Shown here: piece by piece, positions 9,125 through 18,211 of the stretch
How the letters are laid out: the number at the start of each line of letters is the position of its first letter
Numbering within the stretch: position 1 is the stretch's first letter
Source: Hyphomicrobiales bacterium
Lineage (GTDB): Bacteria > Pseudomonadota > Alphaproteobacteria > Rhizobiales > Rhizobiaceae
Length of the DNA: 64,000 bases
Direction: 5' to 3'
Assembly: GCA_900468625.1 (NCBI GenBank)
Contig: UBUL01000019.1
Span: 434,001 to 498,000 of the forward strand
Program-made: the position numbers and the translations under genes
The notes under the pieces: generated by a model
The model's database searches: none
Told to the model about the DNA's origin: nothing
What the model saw: the letters and a program-made list of their open reading frames with translations, nothing else

Positions 9125-9265
9125 TACTGCGGGCGGCAGCGGGTGGTAAATTCGCGGATGGATGAAGGGGCGCCGAGATCAGCGCGCCGGATTGCCGGCT
9201 CCTGCGTCAGCGCGGTTCGGTCTTTCTGGAGCCGTTCCGCTTTTCCTGGAATGCTTTGAATTGCT

Positions 9266-11341
9266 TTAGCGGCGGCGCATGCGCAGTGGCGGGACGCGTC
9301 CGGAGAAGGAGAACTCTTCATCCCGGTCGGTGGAAGTTGCTTGAAAGATCTGTCCAACGGGTTTCGGACGCCCGAGGTAGAACCCCTGGGCTTCATCGCA
9401 GCCTTCCATACGCAGGATTTCGAGCTGGTGATTGGTTTCGACGCCTTCCGCCAGAACCGGAATTTCAAGGCTTTTGCCGAGCGCGAGCACGGCACGGACA
9501 ATGGCTTTCGCCTGGATGCTCTCATCCACTTCGCTCATGAAAGAGCGATCGAGCTTGATCTTGTCGAAGGGGAAGGAGCGCAAGGTGTCGAGCGAGGAAT
9601 AGCCGGTTCCAAAATCGTCGATTGCAATGGTCACGCCAAGTGCACGGAGTTGCCGCAGGACGTGCAGCGTGCGGCTCTTGTCTGCAATGATGGTGGATTC
9701 GGTGATTTCCAGCTCCAGCCTTGCCGGCGGCAGGCCCGTTTCGAGAAGGATCGAATGAATGAGCTTGGCAAGATCGGCATGGGCGAACTGTACGGGCGAG
9801 AGATTGACGGCAATCTTGTAAGGCCTGTCCCAGGACGCCGCCTCTTTGCAAGCGGTCCGCAATACCCATTCGCCGATGACGAGGATCGTGCCGCTTTCTT
9901 CGGCAATCGGGATGAATTCCGAGGGCGGCACGGCTCCCCGCTCGGGATGGTTCCAGCGCAGCAGTACCTCATAGCCGCAGATATCGCCGGTTCGCACCGA
10001 AGTCTGCACCTGATAGTGCAGTTCGAGCTGCTCCAGTTCGGCGGCACGGCGCAGGTCTTGCGCCAGCGTATGGCGGGCACGGGCGGCCTCGTCCATCCGC
10101 GACTCGTAGAAGCAGACGGCGCGGCCGATATCGGCCTTGGCGCGATACATAGCAAGATCGGCGTTGCTGACGAGGCGCTCCTGATCGGTGCCGTCATCCG
10201 GGTAGACGGCGACGCCAATGCTTGCTCCCGTCACGGTCTCGAAATCGTCGATCCGGATGGCCTCGAACAGGACCTTTTCCAGACGCGCCACGAAATCCAA
10301 AAGCTCGCTCTGGTTCTGGAACCTTTTCGTCGCGGCAAATTCGTCACCACCGACACGCGCGACGAACTCGCCGTCCCTGACGAGCCGCAGGAGCCGGCGT
10401 CCGATTGCCTTCAACGCCTGGTCGCCCGCCTTATGCCCACGCAGGTCGTTGATTTCCTTGAAACGGTCGAGATCTATGCCGATGACCGCAAGCTTGGCCC
10501 CGTCTTCCGCGGCGTGTCCGAGCTCGGCCTGCAGATAATCGCTGAAACTGCTGCGGTTGGGCAAGCCTGTCAAAAGATCGTTGAGCGCCATGTGCTGCAG
10601 TTTCTGATAGGATTCGCGCGAGGCCCGCTCATCGATCATGTAGCTTGCGACGCCGGTGCCGATGATGAGCAGACCACCGCCGGCAACTGCAACGGCCATG
10701 GCGTCCAGCGCATGGGAATCGACAAGCCCGGCACCCATGGCCAGGGGCGTGACCGATACCGCAGCCATTGCCGTAAAGTGCAGCAGGACCACCGCGGCGA
10801 CGAAAAGGACGAGGCCGGCAAACCATGCAAAACGCCAGGATCGCCTGATCGCCTGATTAAAGGCGAGTGCTGCGAAAATCACCGACAACAGGACGGAGGC
10901 GATGACATAGCCCATGTTCCATTCGATGATGCCGTCGACGCGATAAGCCATCATGCCGGTGTAATGCATGACAGTGATGGCAAAGCCGACGACCGCTCCG
11001 CCCAATTCCTGCGCAACATACGGCAAGCGTGACAGGGTAATCGCAAAACCGCAGGCACAACCGATGACGGCCAGGAGAAGGGAGGCCATGGTCAGGATCG
11101 GATCGAAGGTGACGGGTGCACTGACCTCATAGGCCAACATGGCAATGAAATGCGTGCACCAGATCGAGGAACCGGCCGCCACGGCGGTCAGAAAGATCCA
11201 GCCGCCGCGCTGAAGATCGCGGGTATTTTCGGCCCGCCGCAGCAGGCCGAGCGTAATCCAGCCACCGCTGATGCAGACGAAGGCCGCAAGCAGAACGAGC
11301 CATGGATTGTGTCCTGTGATGATGCAGGAGAGAACGCGCAC
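9266..11341 (-). CDS. MHYT-GGDEF-EAL cyclic-di-GMP signalling protein
   Basis: The 691-residue inner-membrane protein has seven N-terminal helices with three MHYT-type motifs (THFIAML, MHYTGM and LHFTAM, near residues 63, 125 and 187), thought to bind a metal and sense a gas such as O2, CO or NO. A diguanylate cyclase domain follows with an intact GGDEF at 331-335. A phosphodiesterase domain follows with EVL in place of EAL near residue 458 and conserved EITES and DDFGTGYSSL motifs, so both activities are plausible. The start is GTG with AGGGA upstream. It is a single gene, so partners are unknown. Confidence 0.93.
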   Translation of the reverse strand: MRVLSCIITGHNPWLVLLAAFVCISGGWITLGLLRRAENTRDLQRGGWIFLTAVAAGSSIWCTHFIAMLAYEVSAPVTFDPILTMASLLLAVIGCACGFAITLSRLPYVAQELGGAVVGFAITVMHYTGMMAYRVDGIIEWNMGYVIASVLLSVIFAALAFNQAIRRSWRFAWFAGLVLFVAAVVLLHFTAMAAVSVTPLAMGAGLVDSHALDAMAVAVAGGGLLIIGTGVASYMIDERASRESYQKLQHMALNDLLTGLPNRSSFSDYLQAELGHAAEDGAKLAVIGIDLDRFKEINDLRGHKAGDQALKAIGRRLLRLVRDGEFVARVGGDEFAATKRFQNQSELLDFVARLEKVLFEAIRIDDFETVTGASIGVAVYPDDGTDQERLVSNADLAMYRAKADIGRAVCFYESRMDEAARARHTLAQDLRRAAELEQLELHYQVQTSVRTGDICGYEVLLRWNHPERGAVPPSEFIPIAEESGTILVIGEWVLRTACKEAASWDRPYKIAVNLSPVQFAHADLAKLIHSILLETGLPPARLELEITESTIIADKSRTLHVLRQLRALGVTIAIDDFGTGYSSLDTLRSFPFDKIKLDRSFMSEVDESIQAKAIVRAVLALGKSLEIPVLAEGVETNHQLEILRMEGCDEAQGFYLGRPKPVGQIFQATSTDRDEEFSFSGRVPPLRMRRR

Positions 11342-11803
11342 GTGAAGATCCCTATTCTAGTCACAAGGGCAACTGTATTTCCAATTGTCGTTGTCGCGCC
11401 CGAAATCGATGATGAAGTCTTTCGGGGTCAAACACTAAAAATCGGGTAAAGACAGCCGGAGAAAAATGGCAGCCCATGTGCCATTCCGGGTCAGTTTCGA
11501 TCGCGTTTTCGACCCTTGCGGCATGTTTTTTCCTGAAGTCAGCCGATTGCGGCGCGAATGAACTTCATTTTCTGGCGATTGCGGCTTCGCTCTTTTGTTC
11601 GGCGCTCATTTGGGCTTGAAGAACACATTCAATTTCTTGGTAAATTTTCTCTCAATATCGGTAATGTAAAATGAAGTCTTATATTTTATTGGAATATCAA
11701 TATTTGTCTCCGACAATATAAATGAGTGTATTTGAAAGTAATGATACTTTCATATCGCGAGAAATTTGTAGGCACAACTTGCAATATATACAGAGAGCTT
11801 GCC
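11342..11803. other. AT-rich divergent intergenic region
   Basis: It separates the c-di-GMP gene (minus) from the TadG-like gene (plus). From about 11600 the DNA becomes clearly AT-rich (for example around 11680-11730), as expected for a promoter region. No gene or repeat was recognised. Confidence 0.4.
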
Positions 11804-13132
11804 GTGACGAAATACTGGATCTACCCGCAGCCGCTGCACGCATTGTACAGGCTTTCGAGAAAGCTGCTCGGGGATCGATCGGGTAATTTTGGAATAATGA
11901 CGGCACTCGTCGCCGTTCCGTTGATCGCGGCGGGTGGTCTGGCGCTTGATGTCAGCAACGCCATGCTCGTCAGAACAGAATTGCAGAACGCGGCTGATGC
12001 GGCGGCCGTCGGCGCCATTGCGGATTCGTCTCCCGCGGTCGCAGCCGCGATGGCCATGACGAGCGACGGAACAGTCACAATCGGACAGGCCGATGCCAAC
12101 AAACTCTTTCAAGGACAGGCGTCGACCGATCTTCAGAACATACCGGTTAGCGTCAGTGCTACCGTGACGCGCACGGGCAATCTCGTTTCGGCGACGGTCA
12201 ATTATTCGGCAAGCGTGCCGACCACGCTCAGCCAGATCATGGGCAAGACATCCATTCCGGTCAGCGGTTCGGCCTCCGCACAGTATCAGACGGCGACTTT
12301 CATGGATTTCTACATGCTGCTGGACAATACGCCTTCCATGGGTGTCGGCGCAACCATGGCCGATATCCAAACAATGGTATCGCATACGTCCGATAGCTGT
12401 GCTTTTGCCTGCCACAATCTCGATACGACCAACAATTACTACAATCTGGCGAAGAGACTAGGCGTGACGACGCGTATCGATGTCGTGCGGCAGGCAACCC
12501 AAAAGCTAACCGATACCGCCGTTGCAAATCGCGTAACCACAGGCCAGTACCGCATGGCGGTGTACACATTCGGCGCCGCGGCCGAACAAGTCGGTTTGAC
12601 CAACGTTTCTCCGCTTTTGTCCGATATGACGCAGGTCAAAACTGCAACGAGCGCGGTCGACCTGATGACCGTTCCAAAACAGGGCTACAACAACGATCAG
12701 GATACAAGCTTCGATACGATGCTGACGCAATTGGCGCCGGTGATCGGAACAGGTGGCGGCGGCACCACCAGTACAGATCGTCAAAAGATCCTCTTCCTTG
12801 TCACCGATGGTGTCGGTGACAGCTATAAGCCCAATACCTGCACCAAGCCGACGACGAACGGCCGTTGCCAGGAGCCGCTCGCCACGGCCTTCTGCCAGCC
12901 GCTGAAGAACCAGAACATCAAGATCGCCATTCTTTATACGACCTATTTTCCGCTGCCGACCAACGGCTGGTACAATCAGTGGATTGCGCCCTTCCAATCG
13001 CAAATCGGCACCGATCTGCAAAGCTGCGCCTCGCCCGGTCTTTATTTCGAGGTGAGCCCGACGCAGGGTATCTCGGATGCGATGAACGCGTTGTTCCTGA
13101 AGGTCATTCGCACGCCCCGGATTACAAGCTAA
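11804..13132 (+). CDS. TadG-like pilus/Flp assembly protein with von Willebrand A-like domain
   Basis: The 442-residue protein has one N-terminal membrane segment (GIMTALVAVPLIAAGGLALDV, about residues 28-48) followed by the TadE/TadG signature SNAMLVRTELQNAADAAAV. It continues into a VWA-like domain whose metal site is degenerate: LLDNTPSMG replaces D-S-S-M. Six or more cysteines near the end suggest disulfides outside the membrane. Proteins of this type help assemble Flp/Tad pili, but no other tad gene is nearby, so it is an orphan. GTG at 11804 with GAGAG upstream is preferred over an upstream GTG at 11726 that lies in AT-rich DNA. Confidence 0.82.
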   Translation: MTKYWIYPQPLHALYRLSRKLLGDRSGNFGIMTALVAVPLIAAGGLALDVSNAMLVRTELQNAADAAAVGAIADSSPAVAAAMAMTSDGTVTIGQADANKLFQGQASTDLQNIPVSVSATVTRTGNLVSATVNYSASVPTTLSQIMGKTSIPVSGSASAQYQTATFMDFYMLLDNTPSMGVGATMADIQTMVSHTSDSCAFACHNLDTTNNYYNLAKRLGVTTRIDVVRQATQKLTDTAVANRVTTGQYRMAVYTFGAAAEQVGLTNVSPLLSDMTQVKTATSAVDLMTVPKQGYNNDQDTSFDTMLTQLAPVIGTGGGGTTSTDRQKILFLVTDGVGDSYKPNTCTKPTTNGRCQEPLATAFCQPLKNQNIKIAILYTTYFPLPTNGWYNQWIAPFQSQIGTDLQSCASPGLYFEVSPTQGISDAMNALFLKVIRTPRITS

Positions 13133-13240
13133 CGCCAATCTTCTTGCGGTGTCGCAAACCCGTTGTTGCGCCCGGCCGGGGCACTACATATGCTGCGGCC
13201 GAAACCGCGCAAAAATATCGCCAGCTGCAGGAGAGATGGT

Positions 13241-13648
13241 CTAGATCAGAACAACCGATTTGATCAGGTCTACGAGTTTTTGGCGTGTCCGTGCGTTCTT
13301 GATCTTTGCGAAGGCACGGTTAAGCTCGACGCCTTCTGCGGATGAGAGAAAGCCGACGAGATCGTTCCTGATAGCATATGGTTCGTCTAGGCAGGCAGGG
13401 TCGCCTGATATCGTATTATCGAAGAAGTGCGAGACCGGAACATCGAGGCATTCTGCAATGCGCTGCAAGCGGCTTGCGCCGACGCGGTTGACGCCTTTCT
13501 CATACTTTTGAACCTGCTGAAATGTCAGGCTAAGCTTTTCGGCCAGCGCCGATTGGCTCATGCCCAGCAGACGCCGCTGCGCACGTATACGGTTGCCGAC
13601 TTCAATATCGACGGGACTGGGAAGCTTCTTCTTCGACGTATCTTGCAC
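13241..13648 (-). CDS. XRE-family transcriptional regulator
   Basis: This regulator of about 135 residues has a Cro/C1-type helix-turn-helix (IRAQRRLLGMSQSALAEKLSL, then QVQKYEKGVNRV, then LQRIAECLDVPVSHFF) close to the N-terminus. The C-terminal tail ends in a helix (RTRQKLVDLIKSVV), as in many small rhizobial repressors. GTG at 13648 is chosen because TGAGG lies five bases upstream; an in-frame TTG at 13684 would add 12 residues. The target is unknown, and it is not clearly linked to either neighbour. Confidence 0.85.
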   Translation of the reverse strand: MQDTSKKKLPSPVDIEVGNRIRAQRRLLGMSQSALAEKLSLTFQQVQKYEKGVNRVGASRLQRIAECLDVPVSHFFDNTISGDPACLDEPYAIRNDLVGFLSSAEGVELNRAFAKIKNARTRQKLVDLIKSVVLI

Positions 13649-13848
13649 TTGTACCTCATTTTGCCGGTGAGACCGCCCCACCAAGCGGGCAGAGCCGCTC
13701 GGTTATGACTGCCGGGCGGTTCGAGAAACGGCAATGCCAATTCATCTCCGCGGCTGAGAGATCGCTCATTTCATGCGCGTTTGGTATAATTCCTGCGCAA
13801 TCTGACTATCCCGGCGGGGTGAGGCGGAGGCCGTACGACACTTCTTGC

Positions 13849-14760
13849 CTAGCCAGAGGCCGACTGGCGGCTGAGCTGGCGCACGGTGTCGATAAACGCC
13901 CTGAGCTTTGGCGCCAGTTCCGCCCGGCGCGGAAAGTAAAGAAAAAGACCGGCCTCGGTCACTGCGTGACCGTCCAAGAGCTGAACAAGCCTGCCGGAGG
14001 CGATTTCCGCCGCCACCAGCGGCTCGAAGACGTATGCCAAGCCCACTCCCGCCAAAGCAAGCTCGACGGCCGAATGCGCTTCGGTGACAATCGCCCGGCC
14101 ATTCACGGTGACGGCAATATCTCTTCCGTCCTCCACGAACTCCCATTGATAGAGGCCGCCGGAGCGGATGAGGCGGTAGCCGATGCAATTATGGCTGGAA
14201 AGATCGCCAAGAGTGTTCGGACGCCCGAAGCGTCCGATGTAGCCGGGAGAGGCGACGACGACCGACCGAAACGGCGGAGTGAGGCGGACGGCCACCATAT
14301 CCTGTGCGATCATCTCGCCGACACGGATGCCGGCATCGAAACCTTCGGCAACGATATCGGTCAGCCGTTCATCGGAAAAGACCTCCACTTCGACCTCGGG
14401 ATAACGCTCGGCCATGGCCGAGATCACGCGGGTGACGGCAAGCGGCAGGCAGATACGGGAGGCGTTGATGCGCAATAGGCCGCTCGGTCTGCCCTTGACG
14501 GCCTTGATGTGTTCGATGCGTTCATGGATGTCCTGCAAGGCCGGGGCAATGGTGCTGATCAGGCTCTTTCCGGCCTCGGTCAACGCTACGCTGCGCGTCG
14601 TGCGCGCAAACAGGGGCTGGCCAAGCCTTTCCTCCACCAGCCGCACGGCATGGCTGACGGCCGATGCGCTCATATTGAGTTCACTGGCGGCGGCGGCAAA
14701 ACCGCTACGGCGCGCCACGGCGGCAATAATGGGCAGGTGAGTCAGCAGGTCGCGATCCAT
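13849..14760 (-). CDS. LysR-family transcriptional regulator
   Basis: The 303-residue protein has the LysR layout: an N-terminal winged helix-turn-helix (VARRSGFAAAASELNMSASAVSHAVRLVEERLG, residues ~16-48) and a periplasmic-binding-protein-like effector domain from about 90 on. It is divergent from the aldo/keto reductase gene, with 136 bases between starts, the usual arrangement when a LysR protein controls its neighbour. The effector is unknown. The gene is normal in length and composition. Confidence 0.92.
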   Translation of the reverse strand: MDRDLLTHLPIIAAVARRSGFAAAASELNMSASAVSHAVRLVEERLGQPLFARTTRSVALTEAGKSLISTIAPALQDIHERIEHIKAVKGRPSGLLRINASRICLPLAVTRVISAMAERYPEVEVEVFSDERLTDIVAEGFDAGIRVGEMIAQDMVAVRLTPPFRSVVVASPGYIGRFGRPNTLGDLSSHNCIGYRLIRSGGLYQWEFVEDGRDIAVTVNGRAIVTEAHSAVELALAGVGLAYVFEPLVAAEIASGRLVQLLDGHAVTEAGLFLYFPRRAELAPKLRAFIDTVRQLSRQSASG

Positions 14761-14896
14761 TCATGCACTATAGCGCATAATGCATGCGAATTAAATGACC
14801 TTATCGAATGGCGCGGAAGCGGCGAAGCTGAACCTATCAAATCGTGATGGGCCGGCTCGATCGCCGAACGCCATCAATTCAAAGAGGAGCATCAAG

Positions 14897-16003
14897 ATGG
14901 GCATGGAATTCTATACGCTGGGCAATAGCGGCCTGAAGGTAACGCGGTTTGCCCTTGGCACGATGACTTTCGGCACGGAATGGGGATGGGGCGCCGACAA
15001 GCAGGCGGCACGGGCCATCTTCAACGCCTATGTCGATGCCGGCGGCAATTTCTTCGATACCGCCGATGCCTATACGGGCGGCACGTCGGAGACCTGGCTG
15101 GGCGAGTTTATCGCCGAACGCGGATTGCGCGACGGCGCCGTCGTTGCAACCAAATTCACCATGAACCTTACGGCACAGACGCCGAACGCGGCCGGCAACG
15201 GCCGAAAGAACATCCTGCGTGCCGTTGAAGGTTCTTTGAAGCGGCTTAACACGGACTACATCGATCTCTATCTCATGCACTGCTGGGATCGCCTGACGCC
15301 GCCCGAAGAGGTCATGCGCACCTTCGATGATCTTGTCCGCTCCGGCAAAGTGCGGCATGTCGGCTTGTCGGACGTTCCTGCATGGTATGCCAGCCGCGCC
15401 CAGGCCGTGGCCGAGCATCGCGGTTACGAGCCGATTTCGGCACTGCAGCTCGAATACTCGCTGGCCGAGCGCAATATCGAAAATGAATTCGTGCCGTTCG
15501 GAACGCGCTACGGCGCCGGCATCATGGCCTGGAGCCCGCTTGCAAGCGGTCTGCTCAGCGGCAAGTATCGCCCAAGCGGTGAGGGGCAAGTTGCAGGCCG
15601 GCTCGAAACCGTGCGCGGCACGACCAATCCCGGATTCCAGAAATTCACCGAGCGCAACTGGGCTATTGTCGCCGAACTGGAGAAGGTGGCGGCAGAACTC
15701 GGCCGCAGCATGGCGCAGGTGGCGGTCAACTGGGCGATGACCCAACCTGGGATCGCCTCGATCATCATCGGTGCGACGAAACTGGAACAACTGAAGGACA
15801 ATCTCAGCGCTCTGGAATTCGTCATACCCGCCGAACTGCGCCGGCGCCTCGATGCTGTAAGCGCGTTGCCGCCGACCTTCCCTTATTCCTTCTTCGGTCC
15901 GGAGATCCAGGGCAGCCTGACCGGCGGGCAAACGGTTGGCAGTAAGCCGGCAGGTTACTATCCGGATCTGAATATCTCGGGAAAATTTGCCGGCGTCAGC
16001 TGA
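14897..16003 (+). CDS. Aldo/keto reductase
   Basis: This 368-residue NADPH-dependent oxidoreductase of the aldo/keto reductase superfamily reduces aldehydes or ketones in a TIM barrel. Visible tetrad elements are DTADAYTGG (Asp, Tyr), VATKFTM (Lys) and DLYLMHCWD (His), with SPLASGLLSGKY later and the cofactor-binding IIIGATKLEQL near the C-terminus. The ATG at 14897 has GAGGAG eight bases upstream; the long upstream open frame is not supported. It is probably regulated by the divergent LysR gene. Its physiological substrate is unknown. Confidence 0.9.
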   Translation: MGMEFYTLGNSGLKVTRFALGTMTFGTEWGWGADKQAARAIFNAYVDAGGNFFDTADAYTGGTSETWLGEFIAERGLRDGAVVATKFTMNLTAQTPNAAGNGRKNILRAVEGSLKRLNTDYIDLYLMHCWDRLTPPEEVMRTFDDLVRSGKVRHVGLSDVPAWYASRAQAVAEHRGYEPISALQLEYSLAERNIENEFVPFGTRYGAGIMAWSPLASGLLSGKYRPSGEGQVAGRLETVRGTTNPGFQKFTERNWAIVAELEKVAAELGRSMAQVAVNWAMTQPGIASIIIGATKLEQLKDNLSALEFVIPAELRRRLDAVSALPPTFPYSFFGPEIQGSLTGGQTVGSKPAGYYPDLNISGKFAGVS

Positions 16004-16211
16004 TGGTCTCGTTATCTAAGTCAATATGTCCGCGCCTGCGGCGCATATTGTTGCTGTCGCAAGCCTGCAAGGCGGGCCGCCGCTGCCAGGATTGAGCAGT
16101 CGTTCGCTCCATGATCAAACCGAAGCACCAGGCGGGAGGAGGGCGTGGGAACAAGGGCCATAAACCGACACAAATCTTAAGAGGCCGAACCATTGAAAAC
16201 AACTTCCCGCA

Positions 16212-16241
16212 ATGATATATATTGCCGATATCATATATCGG
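16212..16241. promoter_or_regulatory. Overlapping inverted repeats, toxin-antitoxin operator
   Basis: CCGATATCATATATCGG at 16225-16241 is a perfect 7-bp inverted repeat around CAT. A second pair, ATGATAT at 16212-16218 and ATATCAT at 16228-16234, overlaps it. The site ends 9 bases before the antitoxin ATG, where ribbon-helix-helix antitoxins normally bind to repress their own operon. Confidence 0.7.
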
Positions 16242-16250
16242 AGCCTTCTC

Positions 16251-16466
16251 ATGAGAACGTTGGTGGATATCGGCGAACGGGAAGTCGAAGCGCTGGACCG
16301 GCTGGCACAGCGGAAAAAGATGTCGAGAGCAGCACTGATCCGCAAGGCGGTCGATGACTTTCTGGCCAGGAACAATGCCGATAGCGAAGCAGAGGCCTTT
16401 GGGCTCTGGGGTGATCGAAAGATCGATGGTCTGGCGTATCAGGAAGACATTCGCAGCGAATGGTGA
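16251..16466 (+). CDS. Ribbon-helix-helix antitoxin (VapB-like)
   Basis: The 71-residue protein MRTLVDIGEREVEALDRLAQ continues with a predicted second helix (SRAALIRKAVDDFLAR), the ribbon-helix-helix fold used by many antitoxins for DNA binding and dimerisation. The acidic C-terminal part, ending DIRSEW, probably wraps the toxin. Its end overlaps the toxin start by 7 bases, indicating translational coupling. It probably represses its own promoter through the inverted repeats directly upstream. Confidence 0.85.
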   Translation: MRTLVDIGEREVEALDRLAQRKKMSRAALIRKAVDDFLARNNADSEAEAFGLWGDRKIDGLAYQEDIRSEW

Positions 16467-16825
16467 AGGCTCTCTTCGACACAAATGTCTTGATCGATTA
16501 TCTCAATGCCGTACCGCAAGCGCGAGATGAGCTTACGAGATATCCAGAGAAGGCTATCAGCATCATCACCTGGATGGAGGTTCTCGTCGGTGCCAAGCCT
16601 GAGGTGGCCATCGGAACCCGCGCTTTCCTGGCAGGCTTTACAGTCATCGCTGTCGACGACGCCATAGCTGAACGAGCAGTATCTTTGCGGCAACTGCATC
16701 GTATCAAGCTTCCAGACGCTATTATCTGGGCAACGGCAAATGTCCACTCGATGTTGCTAATTACCCAAAACACGAAGGATTTTCCGCGCGAAATGCCGGA
16801 CATTCGCGTCCCTTACGAAATCTGA
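16460..16825 (+). CDS. PIN-domain ribonuclease toxin (VapC-like)
   Basis: The 121-residue PIN-domain protein has the usual acidic residues: Asp7 in LFDTNVLIDYL, Glu in TWMEVLVG, Asp in KLPDAIIWATA and a final Asp in ITQNTKDF. VapC toxins are Mg2+-dependent RNases, often cleaving initiator tRNA or rRNA, and are neutralised by the co-translated antitoxin. The ATG at 16460 overlaps the antitoxin reading frame. All catalytic positions are intact, so the module looks functional. Confidence 0.88.
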   Translation: MVKALFDTNVLIDYLNAVPQARDELTRYPEKAISIITWMEVLVGAKPEVAIGTRAFLAGFTVIAVDDAIAERAVSLRQLHRIKLPDAIIWATANVHSMLLITQNTKDFPREMPDIRVPYEI

Positions 16826-17144
16826 ATGGACTCTTTGCTCAGGCAGGGCGTTAGGTATCGCTCCGCACGGCGCTTGTGCGGAACCCGCGGTGGTTGCCTG
16901 TCGCCTGGCGCATCGTTGCAACTGCCACCGGCGTGGCGCACGATGTTCGAAGAATCTTCTCGGCGCTGGGTTTTAACCTTTCGCACTCAGTATCTCGACA
17001 GGTGCCTGCCGCACAGTCATCGTCGCATCGGTCTCCTTCTGGCCATCAAATGAAGCGGGATGCCTTGTTTCCAACGGTTTCTGCTGCTAGGGAGCCAAGA
17101 AATCCGGTCGCAGCCCACCCGGTCAAAACAAGGGATCCTGAATT
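16826..17144. other. Long leader/intergenic region before queC
   Basis: No gene is supported. The last ~45 bases (17103-17134) contain CCGG, a C-rich loop, CCGG again, then an A-rich tail that runs into the ribosome site AAGGGA. This layout recalls a preQ1-I riboswitch, but the pseudoknot cannot be matched by eye. Confidence 0.35.
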
Positions 17145-17855
17145 ATGAAGACTATCGTCGTCTGCTCCGGCGGACTGGACTCCGTTTCGCTTGCCCATAA
17201 GGTCGCAGCCGAACATCAGCTCATCGGCCTCGTCTCCTTCGACTATGGCCAGCGGCATCGCAAGGAAGTGGAATTCGCCAGCGCCTGCGCCAAGCGCCTC
17301 GGCGTGCCGTATCAGATCATCGACATAACGGCCATCGGCAAGCATCTGACCGGATCGGCTCTGACAGACAATGTCGATGTGCCCGATGGACACTATGCCG
17401 AGGAGACCATGAAGGCGACGGTCGTGCCCAACCGCAACGCGATCATGCTGGCGATCGCCTTCGGGCTTGCGGCCGCTCAGAAGGCGGATGCGGTCGCCGT
17501 TGCCGTTCACGGCGGCGACCATTTCATCTATCCCGATTGCCGGCCCGGCTTCATCGACGCTTTCCAGCAGATGCAGAACCATGCGCTCGAAGGCTATGCC
17601 AGCGTTTCGCTCCATGCGCCCTATGTGACGGTTTCGAAGGCGGATATCGTTGCCGACGGCGCCCGCCACAAGGTTCCCTTCTCCGAAACCTGGTCCTGCT
17701 ACAAGGGTGGGGAGCGTCATTGCGGCCGCTGCGGCACCTGCGTCGAGCGGCGCGAAGCCTTTCATCTTGCCGGCGTCGACGATCCCACCGATTACGAGGA
17801 TCCCGATTTCTGGGTCGCTGCGACATCAAGCTTCTTTGCCCAGGAGGTGAAGTGA
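17145..17855 (+). CDS. queC: 7-cyano-7-deazaguanine synthase QueC
   Basis: The 236-residue enzyme converts 7-carboxy-7-deazaguanine to preQ0 with ATP and ammonia, in the pathway to queuosine in tRNA. The PP-loop ATP site SGGLDS is at residues 8-13, and the zinc site is formed by Cys185, Cys193, Cys196 and Cys199 (in CYKGGERHCGRCGTC). The length is normal. AAGGGA precedes the ATG. Its TGA overlaps the ATG of queD, giving a tight queC-queD-queE operon. Confidence 0.96.
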   Translation: MKTIVVCSGGLDSVSLAHKVAAEHQLIGLVSFDYGQRHRKEVEFASACAKRLGVPYQIIDITAIGKHLTGSALTDNVDVPDGHYAEETMKATVVPNRNAIMLAIAFGLAAAQKADAVAVAVHGGDHFIYPDCRPGFIDAFQQMQNHALEGYASVSLHAPYVTVSKADIVADGARHKVPFSETWSCYKGGERHCGRCGTCVERREAFHLAGVDDPTDYEDPDFWVAATSSFFAQEVK

Positions 17856-18211
17856 TGTTCCGCATCACCAAGGAGTTTCATTTCTCCGCCTCGCATCAGC
17901 TCGCGCATCTGTCTGACGATCACCAATGCGCGCGCATGCATGGGCACAATTACATCGTCGTGGTGGAACTTTCAGCGGCCGAACTCGATGAGAACGGCTT
18001 CGTGCGCGACTATCACGAGCTTCAGCCGCTGAAGCGCTATATCGATGATGCCTTCGACCACCGCCATCTCAACGATGTCCTCGGCCACGATCGCGTCACT
18101 TCGGAGTGCCTTGCCAAGCACTTCTATGACTGGTGCAAGACCCGGCTGCCGGAGACCTCGGCTGTGCGTGTCAGCGAGACGCCGAAGACATGGGCGGAAT
18201 ACCGGCCATGA
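17855..18211 (+). CDS. queD: 6-carboxy-5,6,7,8-tetrahydropterin synthase QueD
   Basis: This 118-residue member of the 6-pyruvoyl-tetrahydropterin synthase family makes 6-carboxytetrahydropterin from dihydroneopterin triphosphate, the step before QueE. It shows the zinc histidines (SASHQL His14 and HGHN at 30-32) and the catalytic Cys25. The C-terminal [10 protein letters not shown] is characteristic. Translation is coupled on both sides: TGATG at the queC junction and ATGA at the queE junction. Confidence 0.95.
   Translation: MFRITKEFHFSASHQLAHLSDDHQCARMHGHNYIVVVELSAAELDENGFVRDYHELQPLKRYIDDAFDHRHLNDVLGHDRVTSECLAKHFYDWCKTRLPETSAVRVSETPKTWAEYRP

Noticed and set aside
9341-11032. 563-codon plus-strand frame opposite the GGDEF-EAL gene
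   Set aside because: The minus-strand gene has all catalytic motifs; this frame is its antisense shadow.
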